Assembly: GCF_001949145.1 (NCBI RefSeq)
Contig: NW_019091509.1
Location: forward strand, 549,036 to 613,035
Reading direction: 5' to 3'
DNA length: 64,000 bases
Source of the DNA: Acanthaster planci
Taxonomy: Eukaryota; Echinodermata; Asteroidea; Valvatida; Acanthasteridae
Shown: positions 45,428 to 57,900 of the stretch, piece by piece
Layout: each line of letters opens with the position of its first letter
Position numbering within the stretch: the first letter of the stretch is position 1
The notes under the pieces: model-generated
The model's input: only the letters and a program-made list of their open reading frames with translations
Database searches by the model: none
Told to the model about the DNA's origin: nothing
Made by a program: the position numbers and the translations under genes

Positions 45428-45957
45428 ATGGACGGTGACGGTGTTCAGATGAACGGGCTACAGCCCAAGAAAAGAAGCATTAATCAAGAGTACTCCCTGG
45501 GCATGGACGCCGAAGACAGACAGAGTGAGACAAAGGCTAGTCGTGGTTGGCGAGTCCATCTCAATGCCGAGAATGTCCTCCTGTGCCTGTTAATCCTATC
45601 CGTCGTTCTTGGGTTTGTGGTTGGTTATGTTCTGAGCGTGAACGTGGAGTTGATGGACGAACACATCGACTACCTTAGCTTCCCGGGTAAACTCTTTATG
45701 AATATGCTGAAGATGATGATCATTCCATTGATCGTGTCCAGCTTGATCGCCTCACTGGCTGCCCTTGACTCTACTATGTCAGGGAAGCTAGGCTACCGTG
45801 CTGTCATCTACTACATGGCGACCACACTGCTAGCTGTGGCACTCGGTATCTTCCTTGTGCTTGTTATCAATCCAGGGGGGAGGTCTAACAACGAAGTGGA
45901 TCCAAATAAGAAGAAGGAAGAAGTCAACATCGTCTACGCCATCTTAGATCTGATTTT
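45428..45957 (+). CDS. Transporter exon 1: N-terminus and TM1-TM3
   Basis: Residues 1-177. The ATG is in good context (GCAATGG). A ~45-residue hydrophilic cytoplasmic N-terminus precedes TM1 (~49-70). TM2 contains '[19 protein letters not shown]' and 'LAALDS', and TM3 '[16 protein letters not shown]'. It ends in 'VYAILDLIL', where the TT|GTAAGT donor splits Leu177. A single exon here carries what is spread over several exons in vertebrates. Confidence 0.93.
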
Positions 45958-48900
45958 GTAAGTATAGCCTACATTCATTAAAAGCCGTACCGAGCATTTC
46001 TCAGTGCTTTTTTATTCTTTAGATTTAATTCTTTGTATGGGTTGAATTAGGCCTTCATCATGAGTACATTTCTCTTATTCAAACATGCGTATGGGAAATC
46101 TTTAAAATTTGTAACCTGTCATTTTTTAGCAGACTGCGGATAATACAAAATAAAACACACTGAATGGGACTAGGAAAACGGTCTTTGAAGAGAAAAAGGG
46201 CAATTAATAGACATGCGCTCCAATGCTTCATGGTTGTATCTGGAAAAGAAATAATGCATTTGAAAGGTAATGAAACGTGTTTTCTACCTTTCTTATATGA
46301 AACATAACGGATTGTTAGAGAAGTTTAAAGGAGATAAAGAGACTTGAAATATCCCAGACGAAACTGTTTTTGATGAATGAAGATCGGACGAATTATGTGC
46401 TTTAATGGCTCGCATATAGAGAGGAAAGGAACAAAAGCAAATTCTTTTGCAAGGTCATATGCATTTTTAGATAAGCTTTTTGTATTTTCGTCCATAACAT
46501 TGCAACCAAAGCTTATTTTTATAGGTCTTGCTGGGAAAAAATTTCGTGTGCACTATTTAGGCTACTGCCTTGCATTTGTGAATGATGCTAGGGACGGATT
46601 TTTGTATTTGCATAAATTGCACTAATTGTCACCCAAAACATTATCTTTTATCGTACATCGTTAATTAGGCAATGTGCCTATTATCATTGTTACACAGTTT
46701 TTAAAAACGAGTTAAACCCAATATTAAAGGGATAACCAGGCGAAAAAACACATAGCAGACATGAATTGAGCCTTAAAGTTATTGGGATATTCGAGTTGAT
46801 AACAGACAGTATAGGTGTAAAATGCCTTCACACATACACAAAATTAAAAACTGCCGATAGATTAACGCCCAGCGTTTTTCCGCTTAAAATGGTTGAAAAC
46901 AGAATTATCAAAGTGCTCTGCTATTGTTATCTGGTATATCCAGAATGCAGTAGGTCTTTGGTCGGGGAGGAAGAGACTTCCAAATTCCTTCTACCCGTGA
47001 AGGAATCCCCAAAGACAGGTTTTAGTGCCGTTTCGAACAGACTCGCGTTTCCAATTTCTAAACAAAACAAAATGACACAGACAAATGAACAAACACCCCA
47101 GTAGTCAAACAGGACAATAACAAAAAATAAAAACATCTCGGGGTCAATCCCCTCCCGGTTATGAATTTAAAAACTATAAACTGAATAACGGAATTTAACC
47201 GATAAAAAGGAATTTTAGTCATATTGTTGACAAACTAATGATGTTTTTCTAAGAAACGCAGATACTTCTTGTGCCCCAAAATACATTCTGCGTCACCCTC
47301 CTAATTAAAATCAAAATGAACCAAAACAAAACAAACCCATAAAAATAACAAAACAGAAAAAATCGCCTCAGAAGCACAACAAATTTTAAAAGTAAAGAAT
47401 TCCCAAGCAAACCTTTGCTTAAAACCATGACCCTTCAGGTTTTCATTTTAAGAGATAACATTGCGCTGCTTGTTTAGCCATTTTTGGGGGTATCAATGAT
47501 AGCGGTAAATCCACACTATGTCGTAAATATTATGAATCAGAATGTCACAAAACTGTGACTCAGTATAGGCCAGTCCAAAATTTAAACCCAAATCTAAAAT
47601 CAAAATTGAAACAAATTAGGAGTTTATAAATTCATGAATTAATCGACGGCTGTAACACTTCAGCAGGAAAATGTATGGGCGTCCCGCAAAAACATGTTGC
47701 AATGAGATCAAAATATGTCGAATCCTACGTGACTCAGATATCCATTCTATTGAACGCCAAGTGTTCGCGCTTTTCATCCCATTATCTTATCAGTATGTTG
47801 GCAATGTTACTGCCTCCTCCAACTGAAATGTAAATTCGTCAATATCCATACAAATAGCAATTCAAACACGGGCACAGTGAAAATGGAATGCCATAAAGTC
47901 ATTCACGGCGCAAAGGTAAGCCCCCTTGTGGACTTCAGTCTAATTCAATATTTATCCTGAAACCCAAGCGGGTACTTCTGTTTTATATTTGTGATACACT
48001 GGACCTTAATCTTTCTTTGTCGTGGCAATAAACCAAACCCTTTCAAATCTGGACAACGAAAAGAGAAGGAAACGCTAAGTGAATCGTTATAATAGTTATC
48101 TCCTGGATCACCCTTTTGAGCAGTTGCATATCCGGGTCATCAACGCTCTTGGGGACAAACGGTTTTTTCGATAAACGTTTTTTTTTACCCATCGGTATTA
48201 CCGTCTCCAGGATGCAAAACTGGAACATGTTTGGGGGAAGGGCATATTCCCCCTCCTCTTAGTTGGATACGCCACTGGATTTGAGAAATTAGTTGACTGA
48301 TTGTACGCCTTGAATCCGATAAAGATAACAAGCGCGCGAGTATTGAACATGACTTGTACACACCACGCGCACACACACCTGTTGACGTTGTATTCGCAGT
48401 TATAATTTTCTTACAAAGATGGCGTTCAGTGAGAGAATCTATTAGAGTTACATTTCGATATTCAATTAGAGTAACAAATATAAATATAAGTCTGTGGATC
48501 TATATTGGTCCCTTTTCACAGCAATGTGTGTGCCCTGAACCGTGCTCGAAAGACTCAGAGCAACGCACGCCGTTATTCTCTAACATGGTAAAAACAGACA
48601 TATAAACGCATAGACCACTAATCTTGGGCGTATAGACGATTAGACACCATAACTGCGGTAGCACTGCAGTTACACACACATTCTTCAGCTTGACGCGAGC
48701 GTGCATTTGGAAAATCAAGACACCCGATTGGTCAAAGAGGCGTGGAACACGCGCGTATCGCCTGTACACGAGTGTAGTGGCTTTTAATCTGGATGTGGAA
48801 TTGCAGTTTACTACACCTCATAAATATTCATGAGCAAGTTGTTGCGCGTCATTGGCTAATTCCACCTCGGGTCAGGGAAGGAGAAATGATACGCGACCAG

Positions 48901-51900
48901 GTGACACCATAGCAGTGAGTATATCCACCTCGCTGCCGTGCGGTAGTTTTTTCTGGTAGAATAAAAAAAATCCCTCTGGAGCCTGCCGCGTAAATATGTA
49001 GTCAGTGTCATGTAATCTTTACGGAACCAGTCTGGAGTTGTATCCTAATAGGCCTAACTATTACAGTAAAGACCCAAAACCTATGTCAGCACCAGACTAT
49101 TTAGGCCCTGATTCTATAAACATCTGCACTCGACTATCACTACATGGAAAATGTAGCAGCTGAGAAACAACAAAGGCGCCTGTGAATACAAGTAACGTGA
49201 GATTTTTTATGAGGTGTAGTAAAACAAATACAGCATTGTTTATTTCGGGAAAATAATGGGAATTACTGGTCCCGAGGTGTAGGTCAGCTTGACTATCTGC
49301 CTCCGCTACTTTCCCTCAAACCATGCTGTATTTTATAATAACCGTGATTTTGAAAGGTATGGGCAAACACTGAGCGAAACGATGGATGGCATTGTGTTCA
49401 GTGTGCATTACGTTCCACGCACTTACATTGCCTGCATCAGTTTACATGGGCTCCTGAAATACGTTCACTTCTTTGCCTTTCGGTACTGCTCTTCTTTTTA
49501 AATGTTGCAACAACATTGTTTTGAATCAAGTAAATAGATAATTTTTTTCCAATCGAAAAAAAAATGGCTTCATAGAATTTTATGGCTGGAACTCTTCTAC
49601 TGTTCGTGAATTTACCCGTAGTTTTTATTTTAGTCGGGCGCCACGTAGATCAAGAAATGCTGACTTAATTAAGAATGCAATCTGGCGGTCTGTGCGTTTA
49701 TATATCTGTGGGTAAAATTCGCTCATAGCCCCGCCCCCGAACAGAGTGCTGGGCCGGGAATGGCTGATGGCCTTGCACAGATTTCAGTGAAGGAAATACG
49801 TCACACGATCGAGGTCAAAGCTTGCAGAGCATAGTGGATAAATTCCGCCAGGTGAGCTCGTTTAATGCGTTACACAAGCGGCGGTGATGAATTCGAGAGG
49901 TTTTTTTCTTCCTCATTCCTGAAAATATTCTCACAAAACTTTCTCCGGTCATCCAAAATTGATCAAGCTAACCAATGATTTGAAATACGTCGCCAAAAGT
50001 AAAGAAATCAGTGATACTTAGTGAGAAGGTAAGTTACCACACTGTGACTGTAGTGTATTCGAGACCTTGATGACCAAGACCGAGACCAAGGTATACAACG
50101 GACCGAGACCAAGACCGAAACCTACTCCTTCAAGACCAAGACCAGGACTTCGAGACTGAGACTTCTGCAGATCGAGACTGAGACCGAGACCACGACATCC
50201 GAGACCGAGACCAACCATAAACAATGTTTAGTTTTTACCAAAAGGTAAATAAGGACAAACATATGGCAGGACAGTTAAGTACAAAAGAAATAAAATGAAA
50301 ACATTAGCATAAACACACACACAAACAAAATGATTCTATTTTTCTCAATGCTAAAATGAACTTTTTTTATGCGTAATTGATTTTAGGAGGCTGATTAGTC
50401 ATTAGAGACGAAAGTTAGTGAGTTACATATATGGAATACTTCCCGCATTTTTCAGAACCTACTTTTGCTTGTGAACTCGTTTCAGGTGGCGTGTGAACGC
50501 AGAGGTTGTCCCACATGTTCCTGAGATGGTCATAGAGCAAAACTTGCATTCTCCACAATGTTTGCGTCCCCCTTTGTCGCTCCCAACAATTCTCTGTGGT
50601 TCTTATAACCAAACAGCACTACGGCCGATTTATTTGACATCGTAGGGCCTTGATGCTTTTCTGATTGGAGGTTTCAGAAGCTGACAATGTCGCAACATGT
50701 ACTGTAACGAAACTACATGCACTAAAACAGCATGTACCACATACAAGACGGAATGAAAGCACTTGCACACGTGCACACAATTCATAGCGAGCATAAACAC
50801 ACTGAGTAGTTCTCGTCCCGGCCCTAGTTCAGCAGGAGACTACGTAAGGAACGGGAACCAGTCTAGTGTGCGAATTCCGGTACCCACAACCTCATCTCCA
50901 TCAAAGATTGTATAGCGCCGCGCAGCGGCGCTATACAATCTTTGATCTCCATGGTGTCAAGCAGCATGGCTACTCTGGATTGGAAATAAAGTAACAACTT
51001 GGGACAAGGTTGCATCATGCTGCCTTGACTAGTCTTTATTCCAGCATCAATTTCATTGTTTATTGCAAAAAATCTGAACTTTAGTGTGTTTTTTTATATC
51101 AGTGGTTGAAGATTTTACTCGAGCGGAGGTAATTTTGCCTTTCGCAACCACGCGCATGCATGGTAGCTAGATGCGCATTTTGTTATGGTCTCGACTGGTC
51201 TCGAGGGGGAGACCCGAGACTATGGCATCCGAGACCGAGACCAAGACTGAGGCCGGCCCTTTTGAGACCGAGACCGGCCCTCCCAAGACCGAGATTTTGA
51301 GAGGGCGAGACCGAGACCGCAAAAAAAAAAAGGTCTCGAGACTGAGACCAGGTCTCGAGACCTACATCACTGAATTATACCAACAAATTGTTTTTAAGTA
51401 TATCCGACACTTTGCCCATGCCAAAGCGTTGCGAACCAAAAAAAATTTATATACGCTTCGGTAACAGGTAGTGATAACCTCGCGGTCACAAGTCGTGTAT
51501 AATGTAGCCAATCACAGTGCAAAGCCAGCCAGTTCTTCCTAGCGCTGCTCGGGCGCTGGGCGACAAGCGAGTGGGTAAAAAGGACCAGAATGTTTGCCGC
51601 AACCAACCGTCTCAAAGTCTCCCATTATTAGGATGCAAACAGCATGATTGCAACACGAAGTATTCTGCACACAGCATTCCGCAGAATTACCTTTCACTGA
51701 TTTATTTGATTTTATCTGTTTTCTCAAGCAAAAGTGATTTACTTGTCGTGACATTTAAAGCATCATTAAGAGCGCATTTCCCGGCAGAACATCCGCTGAA
51801 GTCCAGTAATTTTTAATACCGGGCGCACGGCGTTCTCATGAAGTGCTTTGGGGAGATATTGTGATCTCGGTATGGTATCCTCGAGATAATTTACCTGCCA

Positions 51901-54900
51901 AGCGAAAGACTTGCTTATGCAAAATGGAAAGTTCACGCTATGCAAAATATAAACTGTTAATTATTTTGGAAATGGTTAACAGAAAGACAAAAATCAATGA
52001 TGTTTGACTTCATAAGTAAGCTATTGCGCCCGTTTTGTGACAAACACCACATGTTGCGTTCACAATGATTAAAGAACGTGTTTGCAGAAAAAGCTGATCG
52101 TAACAAACATGTAAATTGGCTTATGTGTAAACAGAATTGGTGTCACCGTGTTCTGACACACTCTGCACAGATTCAGTGATCTTTTTATTCGATACAGTTT
52201 TAATGCATAGTCCAGGAAGTGTTTTCAATTATATTACAACAATTCAAGTCTTCTGAATAGTTGTGCTTGTGGGTATCTGTGACATATGAATAGCTCAGAA
52301 CCATCACTTAACAGTTCGTCGAAAAGGTAGAGAAGGGACCTGTTGGCTTGATTGAATAGATAAATGATGTATAATTCCTACAATCTAATCATCTCACAGT
52401 GCATTGATGATGTGTATACTTTAATACATAGGTACAAACAGTAAAGATTACTTAAATTGGACGAACAAACAGGTTTCATTGCCCTCATGCATACAACATA
52501 ATGAGTAATGAGACTGACCACGATCACTTTAACCACAGTTGCAACAATGACCTTGTTTACCAACAACCGTGTTAAGTAAAAAGGTTCCAATTTGAACTCT
52601 GGACCCAAAGCCTAGACATGCTTGCGCCAGTCAATAGCACATCATCAACAAATTGTTCGACAGCTACATATACAGCTACCTTTCAATTTCCTCTGTGATC
52701 GTCTTACTGGGAATTTAATGTTACATTTACAATTAAGTGTGGCTTCCTCTTCAGATCTTCTTCACAAATTCTTCCTTAAATTTTGTCATATTCCTTTTCC
52801 AGTTTTTCCCTCGTTCTTTTGTATTTTCTATGAGGGCATACATAGGTCGGGTTTTGAACCCTCGCTGTATGTCACTGTTTCGGAATCACAATATTTGCAG
52901 GCAAGGTGTTCTACAGATGTTCTAATGAATGGATCTGTCGCCACTTTCCATCCATTCAACATTAATTTAGTTCACTATGATAATAAATATATCTTCCACT
53001 TTTCTTTCGATTTTCTCTAAAGGAATATGTTTCCCTCCAATATCGTCGAAGCCGCCTTCCGAACGGTATGTGGATATGACACCATAACTTACGCCAGCAG
53101 CCACAGTAAACTCGACCATGATAGTTTAAAATTTACTTGAATGAATATATAAAAACACATTCCTATCCACTCCGCACTCTATGCCGCTTTAAACCCTAAA
53201 CCTCTGGAGGCTTATCTCTGTAGATCACTGCATCAATAGGCAGCCACGAAAGCACTCCTGACCGATCCACATTCTGGAAGATTCAGTTGTCTTAAACAGG
53301 AATTCCAACACACTGAACTGTTTGTGCCGTTGTTGATGCTAGAATTGAGGATTGTTTTTACGACCCGATACAAACGCATGAAACTTTACAGGAGGACGAA
53401 AACTTGAGGGAAAGAATGGAGCGTTTGTCTTTCTATAACTTGTAGTCTTCAGTATAGGTAGGGATTACGCCAATGAAGCAATAACCTGAAGATGACCATT
53501 TCTTTCCACAGTCAACTTCATTACTTTTCCACCTCGATGGTACCAGATCAAAATTGAATGCTGGCTTGTAACAGTAATCCTCCTTACTAATTCCTCGTCC
53601 ACAATACAGTACAAAACGGCCACAGAAAAGGAAGTCGTCCCCGTTTCAGCTCTGACTTCATCTGACCTGCTTGGGCTGACCTTGATGTCTGGAATAACCC
53701 TAAACCAGTCTTTTGTGATGGTTAGTGATAGCATGGCCGCTGTGAGATCGAAGACGATGGAAATGGCTGGCATGCGGCTAAACGGGACAGTCGTGGTGAC
53801 GGACATGAATGAGTTTATACGCAGTATGGGCGGTAGCGCCGATTCTTTAGAGAGCTTTGTAGGAGAAGTCAAAGCCATTACTCCATCTCCACTAGATACT
53901 GCTGATCTGGAGAACGACTTGGCGAACCTCAACACCACCCTTACGGACCTCATCCTCTATACAGACCAACTAGACACTGAAGATTATCTCCATGGCGACA
54001 ACATCACACACTTGCAGATGAGTGTTGCCAATGTAATTAGCGTGACTACCAATGCACAGAAGAAGGTGCTAAAGATACTAACGATCCTTGACGGCACGAA
54101 TGCCTCAGAATCCATGCTCCAGGAAATTACTACGTCTCTTCTAGAAAGTATCAGGGCCACGACTGGCTCATTGTATCTGGTGGATGGAGGCCTGAGAGGA
54201 ATGATAATCCAAAAAATTAATACCAATCTCGACAAACTCTGGGATGTACTCAAAACGCATGGGTCAGCATCACATGAATTAAACAAGCAGGTAAGATAAA
54301 ATCAGTGTACGAGTGAGTCCACCCATTGCATAAATTGACACATAAAATGTGCCGCTTTTTAAGCGGAAATATCTTTGAACACATTGATTACTCTGCCTCG
54401 GTCAATAAGCACGCACTTGCAGACGATAAAATATCTATCCAATGTCTTCATATGCCTACCTAGGGGAGAATTCCTTCCAGTATCATATCTAGTATTATGA
54501 CTCATCTGAGATGACTTATTGCCAGGCTACTTTTTAAATTTTGTGACAGGCCAGCAAACTAACGGTATCTGCTTTAAGCCTGACCGCCACTGTCATGGAT
54601 GACGTGGATGCTAAGCAGGTACTGGCCGTAGGACATCTTACCAACAACCTAGCACAGCTGACGGTGAACATAATGTTCCTCATGGATACGGACATAAAAA
54701 ATGAAATGATGGACGGCGAGGGCGTCATGATGGATGTAAAAGTCTTAATCACCAATCTCACGATGATTCTGGCTGAGGTCTCGAACATTATCCATTCACC
54801 ACACAGCATGGTAGCCACTGACATCATGGAGCTGAACGCGCTGGTGAGGGATATCACCTCCACGACATCTGATCTTGAAAACATCGTGCAGGAGGCTACC

Positions 54901-57900
54901 AACTACGTGGTCAGCAGACAAATCATTGGGGAAGAGTCTGTGACCAAGGTGACGTACGTTGGCACATATGTGTTTCAGATGAACATTATGGGATTGGTGG
55001 TTTTTAGTACTGTGTTTGGCGTTGGCCTCGGGCGCATAAGTGAGACGGAGGAAGGAAGGATTCTAACTTCATTCTTCTCGGCTACAAACACAGTTGTCAT
55101 GAAACTTGTGAAAGCATTGATGTGGTAAGTATCGTTATCATGTAATGATATGGTACAAAATAGCAAAACTGGCCATAAACGACGCTTTTTACGCCACCTT
55201 ACATACGTTTATTTATAGAATTCACACTCAGAATTAAGACGTTTAATCAGAGTCCCAGCTACTACATTATAATATTCTGGGCGGTCGTTTTTAGATTGGG
55301 CCCTTGACTTTTCTGATAGCATATCACATCAGACGCTTCCAGGCAGAATTGGAGCTCGGCTTAAGTGAATACATGTAAATGCAGCAAACGTCTTGCTCCT
55401 GGACATATGGTGTTATTATGTTATTTGTCAGCCACAACACAAAACTGAACTTATAAAATGGACTTTCAACGCTCTTCGAGCTCCTCATATGCATGTTCAT
55501 GTATACTTTGCTCGCTTGCTTGATGGATTGCTATTGCGCTTGTGTGTTTGCATGCCTGTTTGTTTGTTTATTTGTTTGCTTGCTTTCATTCACATTACTG
55601 GTTAATTTACTTGGAATAGGCTCGTTCAGAGTTTGTCCAAAAATCCATAACAAGAAGCTTATGACTTCCTCAATACCATCAGGTACGCCCCTTTGGGTAT
55701 CTTCTTTCTGATCGTCGGAAGTATGGCTGAAGTTAATGACTGGGGCAGTATTTTAGCCCAGTTAGGTTTGTACATTGCCACCGTCCTGGCGGGCCTTGCT
55801 GTCCATGGCTTGATTGTCCTACCCAGCCTGTACCTGATCATTACTCGCAAGAACCCCTTCAAGTATCTGATGAAATTGTCTCACGCTCTGGTGACAGCTT
55901 TGGGGACTTCTTCGAGGTAAGAGAGGAAAGGCTGACATAAATAGGGCTGCACTTCGTAATTTGACTAAATATGAAATAAATGCTCGTTATACCGAAGTGA
56001 TATCTATTAAAAGACATGTGACGGTGCATGGGTTATACAGGGAACACGTTTTGGATGGGCTAAACTCAGAATCATCCCGGCAAACAAAAAGAATAATTTT
56101 GCCCTGTTGCATTCCGTAGTCAGGTTATGTTTCTGCTGGCAGCATTTTCGATACTAAACACATCCATGGTCGACGAATTTATGAAATTGCCTCGAGAACA
56201 TTTGGCTGCTCTGTAAAAAATAACGGTCTACATTAGTGTTTCTGTTTCTGCTGATTTTTTTTAAGTGAAAGGTGGCATCTACCGTAATTTATGAGAGAAG
56301 CTTGCGTTGGAAATTAGTACAGGCATTTCACAATAGTTCGCCTCCCAGAGTTTGAAACGCGTTGGCCAATGACAATATAGTCTGGATACCAGACAAGATG
56401 ATTCTGTCTACCCGGCGAATCACGGGTCCGGTATCACCCATTTTCACGTGACCAGGACTGGAGGAATTCCTCCACTTTCCCGGAAATAGCCAAAATATTC
56501 CGAGGTCGTCCCGTCTATATTCTGCATGTCCGGATGGTACTGTTCGGTCATTCCCGGTCGGGCACGTGGACTTGTTGAACGTAAACTGTCATCAATCATG
56601 CATTGACATATAACAACAAAGTTACAAACAGCTTTCTTGTTGATGGGTGTGTGCGCGGAAGGAATGTTGCTGTACAAGAATTGATCAACTAAAAGAATTT
56701 CAGAATGTTTATGTATGATTTTGAATTTTCTGAGATTTTTTTCCTAGTTCGCCTCATTACTATAGGCAACATTCAGCTGAATTGGAACCCACCACGTGAG
56801 GGAATGAATTCGAAAACATCCGGGCTTTCAACTTGTGACCTCTGACCCTTGCGTCATATCTGTTTTTATCCGTGGGTGATGCCTGACCTAAGATTCTTTA
56901 TCAAGGGTCGTCAGGGAATCTGTGGGCAGGGAACCAGACTAATGACAATACACGAAATTTGTCGACCCAGTGCGCGTTTGGAAGGGTCGACAGATTTCGT
57001 GCGTTTTGATTGGCCAAAGCGTTACAAATTCTTGGAGGCCATTTTGGGTACTTTTGAATAGCTTACACGTGTAAGTCAAACTTACACGAGAGCGTTCGTT
57101 TAAGCCATTACGTGGTCCTCGTGCCTGCCCTGGTGTCAGCCACACCACTACCCCGGCTGGAAAGCGGATCTCTTGAGGCTAACCTAGTGTATAATGACGT
57201 CACGGATGGACTGTTCGCGCATGGACGTGATGGAACGTGGCGGGGCTTGACCTTTTTCCCAGAAAGCCTTGGCGAATACACTGCAGCGTTCGATTAACCT
57301 CATTTCGAGGCTTCCCTTGGTGTTACACTGGTGTATTCAGGGAAGTTAATTCAAACGCACCCATTGATGTGGTTGACAATAAAGCAGGACGCTACCGACT
57401 AATAGCTGCAGGCAATTCCCGTAGATGTGTGTGTTATTCGCAGCCGCAGCTGGTGATTAAGCCACGAGCTAAGTCAAGGTGTGGGTTTACTTTTTTATAG
57501 TAGTAACGTTGGTATTGACTATAATGTGCATAAAAGAGCATTGATGGTGAATTAAATAACCTAACCGTTATATTGTATAAATACAAGTTTTGTGTTCATT
57601 AATGTCTCTGAACAGTTCGGCAACGCTTCCTGTCACAACACGATGTTTAGAAGAGAAGAACAATGTAGATAGCCGGGTGGTTCGCTTTATGCTACCAGTG
57701 GGAGCGACAATCAACATGGATGGGACCGCCTTGTACGAGGCAGTGGCTGCCATCTTCATTGCTCAAATGAATAACGTGACGCTCAACGTAGCACAGATAA
57801 TTACCGTGAGGTACTTGTGACTGAACTTCAGTTGATATTATGAGACCATACTAAGGCCTAATTGTTGGCAAAGTAGTCCTTCTCTAGAGGCAAAACTTGT

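Larger units (their letters stand above)
45958..53022 (+). other. Transporter intron 1 (~7.1 kb)
   Basis: No other exon is needed, because exon 1 (phase 2) joins exon 2 directly to give 'DLILNMFP'. The intron hosts repeats: a MITE-like pair at 48.8/49.2 kb, GAGACC arrays, a BED zinc-finger relic and a palindrome, all listed separately. The remaining DNA is AT-rich; the ORF at 52622-53020 has no supporting features. Confidence 0.75.

Noticed and set aside
52622-53020. Plus-strand ORF of 132 aa just before exon 2
   Set aside because: It is not in frame with exon 2, has no motif, and would disrupt the exon 1-exon 2 join.
53512-53609. Strong-looking acceptor TTTCTTTCCACAG at 53511 as the start of exon 3
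   Set aside because: The phase does not match exon 2, which ends in phase 0. The acceptor at 53609 restores both phase and the conserved YKT alignment.
53465-53953. Minus-strand ORF of 162 aa
   Set aside because: Shadow of transporter exon 3. The plus-strand reading has splice sites, homology at its start and matching phase.
54534-54902. Minus-strand ORF of 122 aa
   Set aside because: Shadow of transporter exon 4.
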